From positions 1 to 64,000 of the forward strand of contig NZ_FQZZ01000004.1 of NCBI RefSeq assembly GCF_900142185.1: a DNA stretch of 64,000 bases, in the 5' to 3' direction. Position numbers and translations under genes: made by a program. Source of the DNA: Lutimaribacter pacificus. GTDB lineage: Bacteria > Pseudomonadota > Alphaproteobacteria > Rhodobacterales > Rhodobacteraceae. Below the pieces are notes generated by a model. It was not told the origin of the DNA, made no database searches, and saw only the letters and a program-made list of their open reading frames with translations. Below, one piece after another: positions 47,077-55,509 of this stretch (its first letter is position 1; every line of letters begins with the position of its first letter).

Positions 47077-48168
47077 ATGTCGATCTGGAAACAACTTCTT
47101 GTCCTGGCCGCCCTGGCCGCATTGGCCTATGGCGGCTACGAGGGCTACAATCGCTACCTCGTCCCGGCCCAGAATGCGCAGACCGATCCGCAGAAAACCG
47201 ATGACGGGCTTCCGCCCGTCGAGATCGCGCTGGCCGAAAAGCGCGTGATGCGCGACCTGGTCGAGGCCGTGGGCACCACGCGCGCCCTGCAATCGGTCGA
47301 CATCGTCCCCGAGGCCAGCGGCCGGATCGAGGAGCTGGCCTTTTCCCCCGGCCAGACCGTCGAAAAGGGTGCGGTTCTGGTGCGGCTCGACGATGCGATC
47401 GCCCGCGCCGACGTGACCGAGGCCCGCGCCCGCCTGCTGGAACGCGAGCGCGTGCTGAACCGGGTCAACCAGCTGCGCGGTTCGAACGCGGTGGCCGAGG
47501 CCACGCTCGAAGACGCGGTGGCGCGGCTGGCCGAGACGCGGGCCGAACTGGACCGCGCCGAGCAGCGGCTGGCCGAACGGGTGATCCGCGCGCCCTTTGG
47601 CGGCACCGTCGGGCTGGCCGAGGTCGATCGCGGCGCGCGGGTGGCCGCGGGCACCTTCATCGCGCGGCTGGACGATCTGAGCGAGGTCGAAATCGAATTC
47701 GCGCTGCCCGAAACCCTGTTCGCCCGGGTCGCAACGGGCCAGTTGGTCACCGCCCGCAGCGCGGCTTTTCCCGAACGCGAATTCAGCGGCCGGATCGACG
47801 CGGTGGACAGCCGGATCGACCCGGTCGGCCGGTCGTTCCGCGCCCGCGCGGTGATCCCGAACCCCGATGGCACGCTGCCGGCGGGCATGTTCATGTCGCT
47901 GGAACTGACGCTTGCCGAAACCGAACGCACGGTGGTGCCCGAAGAGGCGATCGTCTTCCAGGCCGCGGAAACCTATGTCTTTACCGTCGCGGATGGCGTC
48001 GCCGCCCGCCTGACCGTCACCACCGGCCAGCGCCGCGAGGGCTATGTCGCCATCGTGGACGGGCTTGAACCCGGACAGCCGGTCATCGTGCACGGGCTGC
48101 ACCGGGTGCGCGATGGCGGCGCGATCCGGGTGCTGAACCCCGACGAAGCCGACGGGGCGGATTCGTGA
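47077..48168 (+). CDS. RND efflux periplasmic adaptor (membrane fusion protein)
   Basis: A 363-residue HlyD/MexA-type adaptor. An N-terminal membrane anchor (LLVLAALAALAYGGYEGYNR) is followed by a lipoyl half-domain (VPEASGRIEELAFSPGQTVE), a coiled-coil hairpin near residues 100-170 rich in Ala, Glu and Arg, and the second lipoyl half (VIRAPFGGTVGLAEVDRGAR). Beta-barrel and membrane-proximal regions follow. There is no lipobox, so it is anchored by its helix. It links the downstream RND pump to an outer-membrane channel encoded elsewhere. Its stop overlaps the pump GTG start. Confidence 0.9.
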   Translation: MSIWKQLLVLAALAALAYGGYEGYNRYLVPAQNAQTDPQKTDDGLPPVEIALAEKRVMRDLVEAVGTTRALQSVDIVPEASGRIEELAFSPGQTVEKGAVLVRLDDAIARADVTEARARLLERERVLNRVNQLRGSNAVAEATLEDAVARLAETRAELDRAEQRLAERVIRAPFGGTVGLAEVDRGARVAAGTFIARLDDLSEVEIEFALPETLFARVATGQLVTARSAAFPEREFSGRIDAVDSRIDPVGRSFRARAVIPNPDGTLPAGMFMSLELTLAETERTVVPEEAIVFQAAETYVFTVADGVAARLTVTTGQRREGYVAIVDGLEPGQPVIVHGLHRVRDGGAIRVLNPDEADGADS

Positions 48169-51100
48169 CGCTCTCGGACCTGTCCGTCAGGCGTCCGGTA
48201 CTGGCCGCCGTGGCGAACCTGCTGCTGATCGTCTTCGGCGTCAGCATGTTGCGCGACGTGCCGGTGCGCGAATTGCCGGATGTGGACAACGCGGTGGTGA
48301 CCGTCACCACCTCCTATCGCGGCGCCGCCCCCGAGGTGATCGACACCGACATCACCGAAACCGTCGAAGGGGCGGTCGCCTCGATCTCAGGCATCCGCTC
48401 GATCAGTTCCGAAAGCCGGCAGGGCCGCTCGCGCGTGACGATCGAGTTCGACACCGGGCGCGACGTGGACGTGGCGGCGAACGATGTGCGCGACGCGGTG
48501 GGCCGCATCCTCGACAACCTGCCGGAAGAAGCCGACGCCCCCTCGGTCGAGAAAAGCGATGCCGATGCCGACCCGGTGATGCGGCTGGCCGTGGTGTCCG
48601 ACCGCATGACCACCGCCGAGATTACCGATTACGTCGACCGCTTCATCGCCGACCGGCTGGCGACGCTGGACGGGGTGGCCAGCCTGAACATCTATGGAGA
48701 GCGGTCCTTTGCGGTGCGGATCTGGCTGGACCGCCGGGCGCTGGCCGCGCGCAGGCTGACCGTCGCGGATGTCGAGGCGGCGCTGCTGCGCAACAATGTC
48801 GAACTGCCCGCGGGCGAGGTCGCCTCGACCACCCGGCAACTGACCGTGCGCCTGAACAGCCGCCTGCAAAGCGTCGACGATTTCCGCGACGTGGTGCTGG
48901 ACCGCGTCGCCGGCTACCCGGTGCGGCTGGGCGACGTGGCACGGGTAGAACCGGGCGTTGCCGACGATTCCACCATCGCACGCAGCGACGGGCGCGATTC
49001 GGTGGGCGTGGCAGTGCAACGCCAGAGCCAGTCGAACACGCTGCAGATCTCGAACGCGGTGCGGGCCGAGATCGACCGGATCACCCCCACCCTGCCCGAA
49101 GGCATGGAGATCACCATAGGATCGGACGACGCGCTGTTCGTCGGCGCCTCGATCCGCGAGGTGGTCAGCGCGCTGGCGGTCTCGCTTGTGCTGGTGGTGC
49201 TGGTGATCCTGCTGTTCCTGCGCTCGGCGCGGGCCACGCTGATCCCGGCGATCACCATCCCGGTGTCGCTGGTCGGGGCGTTCCTGCTGATCGGGTTGTG
49301 GGGTTTTTCGCTGAACACGCTGACCCTTCTGGCGCTGCTGCTGGCCATCGGACTGGTGGTCGACGACGCCATCGTGGTGCTGGAAAACATCCAGCGCCGG
49401 ATCGAAAACGGGGAATCCCCGCTGGTCGCGGCGGTCAAGGGCGCGCGGCAGGTGACCTTCGCGGTGCTGGCCACCTCGGCCACGCTGATCGCGGTGTTCG
49501 TGCCGCTGTCGTTCATGCCCGGACAGGTCGGGCGGCTGTTCATCGAATTCGGATGGGTGATGGCGGGCACGGTGGCGATCTCGACCTTCGTGGCGCTGAC
49601 CGCCTGCCCGGCGCTGGCCTCGAAGATCCTCAAACCCGCCAAGGCATCGGCCCCGGCCGAAGACGACGGCCCGCGCGGACCGGTACAGCGCGCCTATGCC
49701 CGCCTGCTGTACAAAAGCCTGCAGATGCCGCTGGTGGTGCTGGTGCTTGCCGGCATCGTCACCGGCGGCGCGGCACTGTTCTACGATGCGCTGCCGCGCG
49801 AACTGGCCCCGCGCGAGGATCGCGGCGTCGGCTTCATACCCCTGACCGCACCCGAGGGCAGCACCGTCGAATACACCGACAGCGCCGCCCGCGAGGTCGA
49901 GGCGCTGATGCAGCCGCTGCGTGATGCGGGCGTGATCGAATCCGTCTTCACCTTTACCGGCTGGGGCAACCGGGCCTGGCGGTCCTTTGTCGTGTTCCGC
50001 CTCGCCCCGTGGGAAGAGCGCGAGATGAGCGCCTCCGACGTGGCCGGCGAAATCGGGCCGAAGATGGCCGATGTGACGCGCGCACGCGGATTTCCCAGCA
50101 CCCCCGCCGGGCTTGGCCTGCGCGGCAACTCCACCCCGGTGCGCGTGGTGGTCAGCGGCCCCGATTTCAACAGCGTCAAGGACTGGGCAAGCGCCCTGCT
50201 GGAACGCGCCGAGCAGATCGACGGCCTCGTCAACCCCGAGCTGAACTATGAACAGAACCTGCCCCAGCTCGAGGTGCGCATCGACCGCGAACGCGCCGAC
50301 GACCTGGGGATTTCGGTCGATGCCATCGCCTCGACGATGCAGTCGATGCTGGCCTCGCGCGAGGTCACCACGTTCATCAGCCGCGGGCGGGAATACCCGG
50401 TGATCATGCAGGCCGAGGAAAGCGACCGCCGCACGCCCTCGGATATCGACAACATCTATATCCGCTCCGGCGACGGCGTAACGCTGGTGCCGCTGGGCGC
50501 GCTGGTCTCGGTGCAGGAAAACGCCGCCGCGCCGTCGCTGCGCCGGTTCGACCGGCTGCCCTCGATCCAGCTGTCGGGCGCGCTGGCCCCCGGCGCCGAT
50601 CTGGGCACGGTGCTGGACCGCATCGAAGAGGCCGCGGCCGAGATCATCCCCGCCAGCGGCAAGCTGGGATTCGAGGGGCAGTCGCGCACCTTCAAGGATA
50701 CCGCGGCCGGCGCAACCGCCGTGTTCGCCCTGGCCCTGCTGATCGTGTTCCTGGTGCTGGCCGCACAGTTCGAAAGCTTCATACACCCGCTCATCATCCT
50801 GCTGACCGTGCCCGCGGGCGTGGCCGGCGCGATCTATGCCATGGCGGCGGGCGGGCTGTCGCTGAACGTCTACAGCCAGATCGGGATCATCCTGCTGATC
50901 GGGCTGGTGGCCAAGAACGGGATTCTCATCGTCGAATTCGCCAACCAGCTCAGGGACGAGGGCAAATCGGTCCGCGACGCGGTGGTCCTGGCCGCGGTGC
51001 TGCGGCTGCGCCCGATCATGATGACGGTTCTGTCGACCGTCCTGGGCGCGCTGCCGCTGTTCCTGGCCACCGGCGCCGGCGCGGAAAGCCGCAACGCCAT

Positions 51101-51245
51101 CGGCACCGTCATCATCGCGGGGCTGACGCTCTCGGCCATCCTGATGCTGGTGGTGACGCCGGTTCTCTACGACCTCTTGGCCCGCTTCACCCGCCCCCGT
51201 GGCGCGGTGGAGAAGATCCTGGAACGCGAGTTGCAGCAGACCTGA
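48165..51245 (+). CDS. RND-family multidrug efflux pump permease
   Basis: A 1026-residue inner-membrane pump with the usual two repeats, each a first helix, a large periplasmic loop and five or more helices. Asp400 and Asp401 in LVVDDAIVVLENIQRR and the lysine in LVAKNGILIVEFANQLRDEG form the proton relay of hydrophobe/amphiphile exporters, which separates it from metal exporters. The start is a GTG overlapping the adaptor stop (GTGA). Substrates cannot be predicted. No outer-membrane factor or local regulator is in the window. Confidence 0.92.
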   Translation: MTLSDLSVRRPVLAAVANLLLIVFGVSMLRDVPVRELPDVDNAVVTVTTSYRGAAPEVIDTDITETVEGAVASISGIRSISSESRQGRSRVTIEFDTGRDVDVAANDVRDAVGRILDNLPEEADAPSVEKSDADADPVMRLAVVSDRMTTAEITDYVDRFIADRLATLDGVASLNIYGERSFAVRIWLDRRALAARRLTVADVEAALLRNNVELPAGEVASTTRQLTVRLNSRLQSVDDFRDVVLDRVAGYPVRLGDVARVEPGVADDSTIARSDGRDSVGVAVQRQSQSNTLQISNAVRAEIDRITPTLPEGMEITIGSDDALFVGASIREVVSALAVSLVLVVLVILLFLRSARATLIPAITIPVSLVGAFLLIGLWGFSLNTLTLLALLLAIGLVVDDAIVVLENIQRRIENGESPLVAAVKGARQVTFAVLATSATLIAVFVPLSFMPGQVGRLFIEFGWVMAGTVAISTFVALTACPALASKILKPAKASAPAEDDGPRGPVQRAYARLLYKSLQMPLVVLVLAGIVTGGAALFYDALPRELAPREDRGVGFIPLTAPEGSTVEYTDSAAREVEALMQPLRDAGVIESVFTFTGWGNRAWRSFVVFRLAPWEEREMSASDVAGEIGPKMADVTRARGFPSTPAGLGLRGNSTPVRVVVSGPDFNSVKDWASALLERAEQIDGLVNPELNYEQNLPQLEVRIDRERADDLGISVDAIASTMQSMLASREVTTFISRGREYPVIMQAEESDRRTPSDIDNIYIRSGDGVTLVPLGALVSVQENAAAPSLRRFDRLPSIQLSGALAPGADLGTVLDRIEEAAAEIIPASGKLGFEGQSRTFKDTAAGATAVFALALLIVFLVLAAQFESFIHPLIILLTVPAGVAGAIYAMAAGGLSLNVYSQIGIILLIGLVAKNGILIVEFANQLRDEGKSVRDAVVLAAVLRLRPIMMTVLSTVLGALPLFLATGAGAESRNAIGTVIIAGLTLSAILMLVVTPVLYDLLARFTRPRGAVEKILERELQQT

Positions 51246-51471
51246 CGGCCCACCGCTACAGGGGGCGCATCAACCGGTCCGGCATGGGGGCAGCAGGGCC
51301 CCGAACCACATTGGGCGCAATATGTCGGGGCGATCGTGCAGATCGGCGGGTAATGGCGGAGGGGATGGGTCTGGCGTCGAACGTTCTCCACACTCTAAGA
51401 CATTGTTTTTCATTAAATATTTATTTTCGCCAATGCCGATCGATCACCCGAGAAGATTCTCGCCTCGCAAT
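51246..51471 (+). other. 226-bp convergent spacer with an AT-rich patch
   Basis: This lies between the convergent pump and L-2-hydroxyacid dehydrogenase genes. It includes an AT-rich stretch (about 51398-51432) unusual for this genome and no convincing terminator or gene. It coincides with the change to the lower-G+C catabolic cluster on the right. Confidence 0.4.
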
Positions 51472-52650
51472 TCAGCACTGCGCGGCATCGGAGGTTGTCA
51501 CGCAGTCACCTGCTATGTCCGATACTCTGGTCACGCCACACAGGGCCATCGCACTCTTGAATTCATTACGATAGGCATTGAGCAGGCCAGCCACACCGGC
51601 CTCACCCCGTGCAGCCACAGCGAAGGCCCATGACCTGCCGATCAGAACACCATTCGCACCAAGCGCCCGGGCGCGGAAGACATCGAGCCCGCTGCGCACG
51701 CCGCCATCCATCAGAACCTCGGTCTTGTCGCCCACGCGCCGGGCAACCTCGGGCAGGACTGAAATGCTAGAGGCCACCCCGTCAAGCTGTCGACCGCCAT
51801 GGTTCGACACGATCACAGCATCGGCCCCGGCAGTCACGGCCGCGGTGGCATCTTCGGCCGAAAGGATGCCCTTGATGATTAGCTTGCCCTTCCAGATGCC
51901 GCGCAGCCATTCAATGTCTTTCCATGTCACCGAGGCGTCGAACTGGCTGCCGACCCATTCGCGGTACTGGGTTGGATCGGTGGCGGCAGGAACATAAGAG
52001 GCGAGATTGCCGAAAGTGTGCGGCTTGCCCTTCAGCCCAACATCCACAACCCAGGTCGGATGCGACAGATAAGAAAGCGGTCCGGCGCGCAATTTGCCCC
52101 ATACGCTGGCCCCACCGGCGATCCCGTTGCGCACGTCGCGGTAACGTTCGCCGACAACGGCAAGATCGACGGTAAAGACAAGCGTGCGCACGCCGACGCC
52201 CCAGGCGCGGTCCAGGATTTCTGTCACGATGCCGCGGTCGCGCAGCATGTAAAGCTGGAACCAGAACGGCTTATCCGAGACTGCGGCGACTTCGTCGAGC
52301 GAGCAGATCGATACCGTCGATAGCGTAAAGGGTACTCCGGCTGCATCCGCGGCACGCTTGGCCAGCACCTCGGCGCGGCGGGCCAACATACCCCCCATCC
52401 CGACAGGAGCCAGCGCGAGAGGCATGGCGCTCTCCTCGCCTGCCAGCGTGGTGGCGGTCTCAATCTCAGAGACATCCCGCATTACGCGCTGCTCGGGCAC
52501 GATTTTCGAGAAGTCTGCCATGTTCTTCGCCAGCGTGGTTTCGCCAAAAGCACCGCCATCGACATAGTCGAAAAGGAAGCGCGGCAGCTTGCGCTCGGCA
52601 ATGCGGCGGTAATCGTCGGTCGAGACGGGAACAAGGTTCATCGTAGGCAT
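51472..52650 (-). CDS. FMN-dependent L-2-hydroxyacid dehydrogenase (L-lactate dehydrogenase family)
   Basis: A 392-residue alpha/beta-barrel flavoprotein oxidising an L-2-hydroxy acid to a 2-oxo acid. FDYVDGGAFGETTLAKN is the family N-terminal signature; Lys260 (LIIKG) and the catalytic His284 in SNHGGRQLDG are present, as is the phosphate-binding LMDGGVRSG. It resembles LldD of the respiratory chain, but its setting in a dehydratase/2-oxo-acid cluster suggests a larger substrate than lactate is possible. It is the last gene of the cluster, 29 bp after the D-2-hydroxyacid dehydrogenase. An ATG at 52641 is an alternative start. Confidence 0.88.
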   Translation of the reverse strand: MPTMNLVPVSTDDYRRIAERKLPRFLFDYVDGGAFGETTLAKNMADFSKIVPEQRVMRDVSEIETATTLAGEESAMPLALAPVGMGGMLARRAEVLAKRAADAAGVPFTLSTVSICSLDEVAAVSDKPFWFQLYMLRDRGIVTEILDRAWGVGVRTLVFTVDLAVVGERYRDVRNGIAGGASVWGKLRAGPLSYLSHPTWVVDVGLKGKPHTFGNLASYVPAATDPTQYREWVGSQFDASVTWKDIEWLRGIWKGKLIIKGILSAEDATAAVTAGADAVIVSNHGGRQLDGVASSISVLPEVARRVGDKTEVLMDGGVRSGLDVFRARALGANGVLIGRSWAFAVAARGEAGVAGLLNAYRNEFKSAMALCGVTRVSDIAGDCVTTSDAAQC

Positions 52651-52679
52651 GGGATTCCTTCAGCTTTCGTGACAACCGG

Positions 52680-53621
52680 TCATCCGGTTTCTACCGGGGT
52701 CAACACCGTTCCGCTTTCCAGAAATGAAACGACATTTCCGAGCACGCATTGCGCCATGTCCATCCGGCATGCTGATGTTGCGCTGCCAATATGGGGGGTC
52801 AGCAGCACGTCTTGTCGCTCCAATAGGGCGGGAAGCACCTGCGGCTCGTCGGCAAAGACATCGAGCCCGGCAGCCCCGAGATGGCCTGCCTCCAACGCAT
52901 TGCAGAGGGCCTCTTCATCCACAATCCCGCCGCGCGCGGTGTTGACCAGCACGACGCCCTTACGCATCTGCCCAATCCGATCGGCATTGATCAAATTGCG
53001 CGTAGCCGGGACAAGCGCGGTATGGACCGAGACAAAATCGCTTTGGCCCAGCAGCTCTGCAAGATCGGGCACGAAAGTTGCGCCAAGGGCGGCTTCGGCC
53101 TCTTCGCGGCGGGTGCGGTTCCAATAGTGCACCTTCATGCCAAAGCCCCTGGCGCGCCGCGCAACCGCCTGTGCGATGGGGCCGAAACCCACCAACCCGA
53201 GGGCCTGGCCATGCACGCGAGTGCCAAGCGCGGGCGGGGCCTCTCCGGCTGACCATTTCCCAGCCCGCAGATAGCGTTCACCCTCCCCCACACGCCGCGC
53301 CGCGCCAAGGATCAGCGCAAAGGCAAGGTCGGCGGTGTCTTCGGTCACGACCGGGGTGTTTGACACCGCGATCCCGCGCGCTGCTGCAGCGGTCAGGTCG
53401 ATATTGTCCACGCCGACGCCGATGTTTGCGATCAGGCGCTGGCCTTCCGGCATGCCAGCGATGAATTCGCCATCGACCGGATCCATCGCGGTCGAGATAT
53501 GCGCCAGCGCCTCAGTCGGGATATCGGCGACGGAGGACACCCGGACAAATTCTACAGCCTCGCCGCCCGCCTCTATTCGAGGCAGGGGCAAGGGTCGTGA
53601 CAGGGTGACAATCTTGGTCAT
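52680..53621 (-). CDS. D-2-hydroxyacid dehydrogenase (NAD(P)-dependent)
   Basis: A 313-residue D-isomer-specific dehydrogenase. The nucleotide-binding GLVGFGPIAQAVARRARGFG and the catalytic triad Arg230 (VNTARGGIVDEE), Glu259 (FADEPQV) and His277 (LTPHIGSAT) are all in place. WNRTRR at residues 167-172, following the second strand, suggests a preference for NADPH over NADH. It is closest in appearance to glyoxylate/hydroxypyruvate or broad 2-ketoacid reductases. It lies 6 bp after the dehydratase gene and 29 bp before the L-specific enzyme, so both stereoisomers of a hydroxy acid could be interconverted through the oxo acid. Confidence 0.88.
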   Translation of the reverse strand: MTKIVTLSRPLPLPRIEAGGEAVEFVRVSSVADIPTEALAHISTAMDPVDGEFIAGMPEGQRLIANIGVGVDNIDLTAAAARGIAVSNTPVVTEDTADLAFALILGAARRVGEGERYLRAGKWSAGEAPPALGTRVHGQALGLVGFGPIAQAVARRARGFGMKVHYWNRTRREEAEAALGATFVPDLAELLGQSDFVSVHTALVPATRNLINADRIGQMRKGVVLVNTARGGIVDEEALCNALEAGHLGAAGLDVFADEPQVLPALLERQDVLLTPHIGSATSACRMDMAQCVLGNVVSFLESGTVLTPVETG

Positions 53622-53627
53622 GGCGTT

Positions 53628-55499
53628 TTATCCTTCTGCCGAGAGCCGTTCGAGGCGGGCCAGGCGCTCGGTATCGCGTGCGCCGCCCTTGTCGGCGGAG
53701 CCGGCCACCAGCCCGAACACCCGTAGTGCCGTTGAAATATCTCGCTGGCGCGTCACCGGTTTCCAGGCCTTGTCACCGCGTGCATTCATCTCGTCGCGGC
53801 GGCGGGCAAGCTCGTCATCGGACACGTCGAGATGTACGCGCCGGTTGGGGATGTCGAACTCGATCACGTCGCCGTCCTGAACAAGCGCGATTACCCCGCC
53901 CGAAGCCGCCTCGGGCGAGATATGGCCGACCGACAGGCCCGATGTGGCACCGGAGAAACGCCCGTCGGTGATCAGCGCGGCTTTGTCTCCAAGCCCCATC
54001 GCCTTCATCACACCGGTGGGGGTCAGCATCTCGCGCATGCCCGGCCCGCCGCGCGGGCCTTCATAGCGGATCACCACCACATGGCCCGCCTGCACGGTGC
54101 CATTCTGGATTTTCTCCAGCGCCTCTTCCATGCTTTCAGAAACGATGGCCGTGCCGCGGAACTGCCAAAGGTTATCCGGTACACCAGCGGATTTTATGAC
54201 GCAGCTATCGGGTGCCAGATTGCCGCGCAGAACTGCAAGCCCGCCGTCTTTCGTAAAGGCATGTTCGGCACTGCGGATCACGCCGTTTTCGCGGTCTGTG
54301 TCCAGTTCCTTGAAGCGGCTTGATTGCGAAAAGGCACGGATCGACCGGATGCCGCCCGGACCGGCCGAAAACAGTTTGCGCGCGTCTTCGTTGTCTGGGT
54401 TCGTGATGTCCCAATCGACGCAATAGTCGGTGACCGATTGACCCAGAACGGTCGGCACATTGCCGTTATACTTGCCAGCCTTCAGCAATTCATGCGCCAC
54501 CGCCATCACGCCACCTGCGCGGTGCATATCTTCGATGAAAACCTCGTGCGCCGAGGGTGAGACTTTGCACAGACAGGGCGTATCGCGGCTAATCCGGTCG
54601 AAATCGTCGATCGAGAAATCGGCCCCGGCTTCGCGGGCTACGGCCAGCAGGTGGAGGATTGTGTTGGTCGAGCCGCCGATCGCCATGGTCATGCGCACGG
54701 CATTTTCCAGTCCCTCGCGCGAACAGATCGAACGCGGCAGCAGGCTATCGTCGCCATCGCGGTAATGGGCTTTCGCCATGTCCACGATCCGGTGCGCCGC
54801 CTTCTTGAACAGACCCTCGCGGTCGGTATGGGTGGCCACGATGGTGCCGTTGCCCGGCAGGGCCATGCCCAATGCCTCGGTCAGGCAGTTCATCGAGTTG
54901 GCGGTGCCCATCAGCGCGCATGAACCGCAGGTCGGACATGCGGCCTCTTCCACCGCGTCGATTTCAGCCTGTGTGGCCGTCGGATCACCCGCGACATAAA
55001 TCGTGTCGATTGCATCCACGCGCTTTGTCTCGCCACGAAAGTCGAACTTGCCGCTCTCCATTGGCCCGCCTGAGACAAAGATCGTCGGAATGTTGAGGCG
55101 GTTCGCGGCCATCAGCATCGCCGGGGTAATCTTGTCGCAATTGCTTAGGCAGATCATCGCGTCGATGGCGTGGGCGTTGGCCATGTATTCGCAGGCATCT
55201 GCGATCAGGTCGCGCGAGGGCAGCGAATACATCATGCCTTCGTGCCCCATGGCGATGCCGTCATCTACCGCGATCGTGTTGAATTCTTTGGGCACGCCCC
55301 CCGCGGCGCGAATTTCCCTTGCGACAAGGCGGCCAAGGGCCTGCAAGTGCACATGTCCCGGAACCATCTCGGTGAAGGAATTGGCAATTCCAATGATCGG
55401 GCGGCCAAATTCTTCGGGCCGGGTGCCTGTGGCACGCCACAATGCACGCGCGCCCGTGTTCATCGCGCCTTGTGTCACCCGGTCAGACCTCAGTTTCAT
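53628..55499 (-). CDS. ilvD: Dihydroxy-acid dehydratase (IlvD/Edd family)
   Basis: A 623-residue dehydratase converting 2,3-dihydroxy acids to 2-oxo acids. It is of the E. coli type: the first segment reads VPGHVHL, lacking the extra cysteine of the stable [2Fe-2S] enzymes, and cluster cysteines Cys121 (CLSNCDKIT) and Cys194 (CPTCGSC) fit a [4Fe-4S] form. The E. coli CSGMFTANSM stretch is [10 protein letters not shown] here, near the substrate and cluster site. The start [20 protein letters not shown] at 55499 is standard. It lies 10 bp after the ferredoxin oxidoreductase gene. It may serve catabolism rather than branched-chain amino acid synthesis. Confidence 0.85.
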   Translation of the reverse strand: MKLRSDRVTQGAMNTGARALWRATGTRPEEFGRPIIGIANSFTEMVPGHVHLQALGRLVAREIRAAGGVPKEFNTIAVDDGIAMGHEGMMYSLPSRDLIADACEYMANAHAIDAMICLSNCDKITPAMLMAANRLNIPTIFVSGGPMESGKFDFRGETKRVDAIDTIYVAGDPTATQAEIDAVEEAACPTCGSCALMGTANSMNCLTEALGMALPGNGTIVATHTDREGLFKKAAHRIVDMAKAHYRDGDDSLLPRSICSREGLENAVRMTMAIGGSTNTILHLLAVAREAGADFSIDDFDRISRDTPCLCKVSPSAHEVFIEDMHRAGGVMAVAHELLKAGKYNGNVPTVLGQSVTDYCVDWDITNPDNEDARKLFSAGPGGIRSIRAFSQSSRFKELDTDRENGVIRSAEHAFTKDGGLAVLRGNLAPDSCVIKSAGVPDNLWQFRGTAIVSESMEEALEKIQNGTVQAGHVVVIRYEGPRGGPGMREMLTPTGVMKAMGLGDKAALITDGRFSGATSGLSVGHISPEAASGGVIALVQDGDVIEFDIPNRRVHLDVSDDELARRRDEMNARGDKAWKPVTRQRDISTALRVFGLVAGSADKGGARDTERLARLERLSAEG

Positions 55500-55509
55500 C
55501 TGGCTTCTC

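Noticed and set aside
46760-47122. Small open frames (67-120 codons, both strands) in the dctP/RND spacer
   Set aside because: No Shine-Dalgarno of note, atypical composition and no family resemblance; treated as non-coding.
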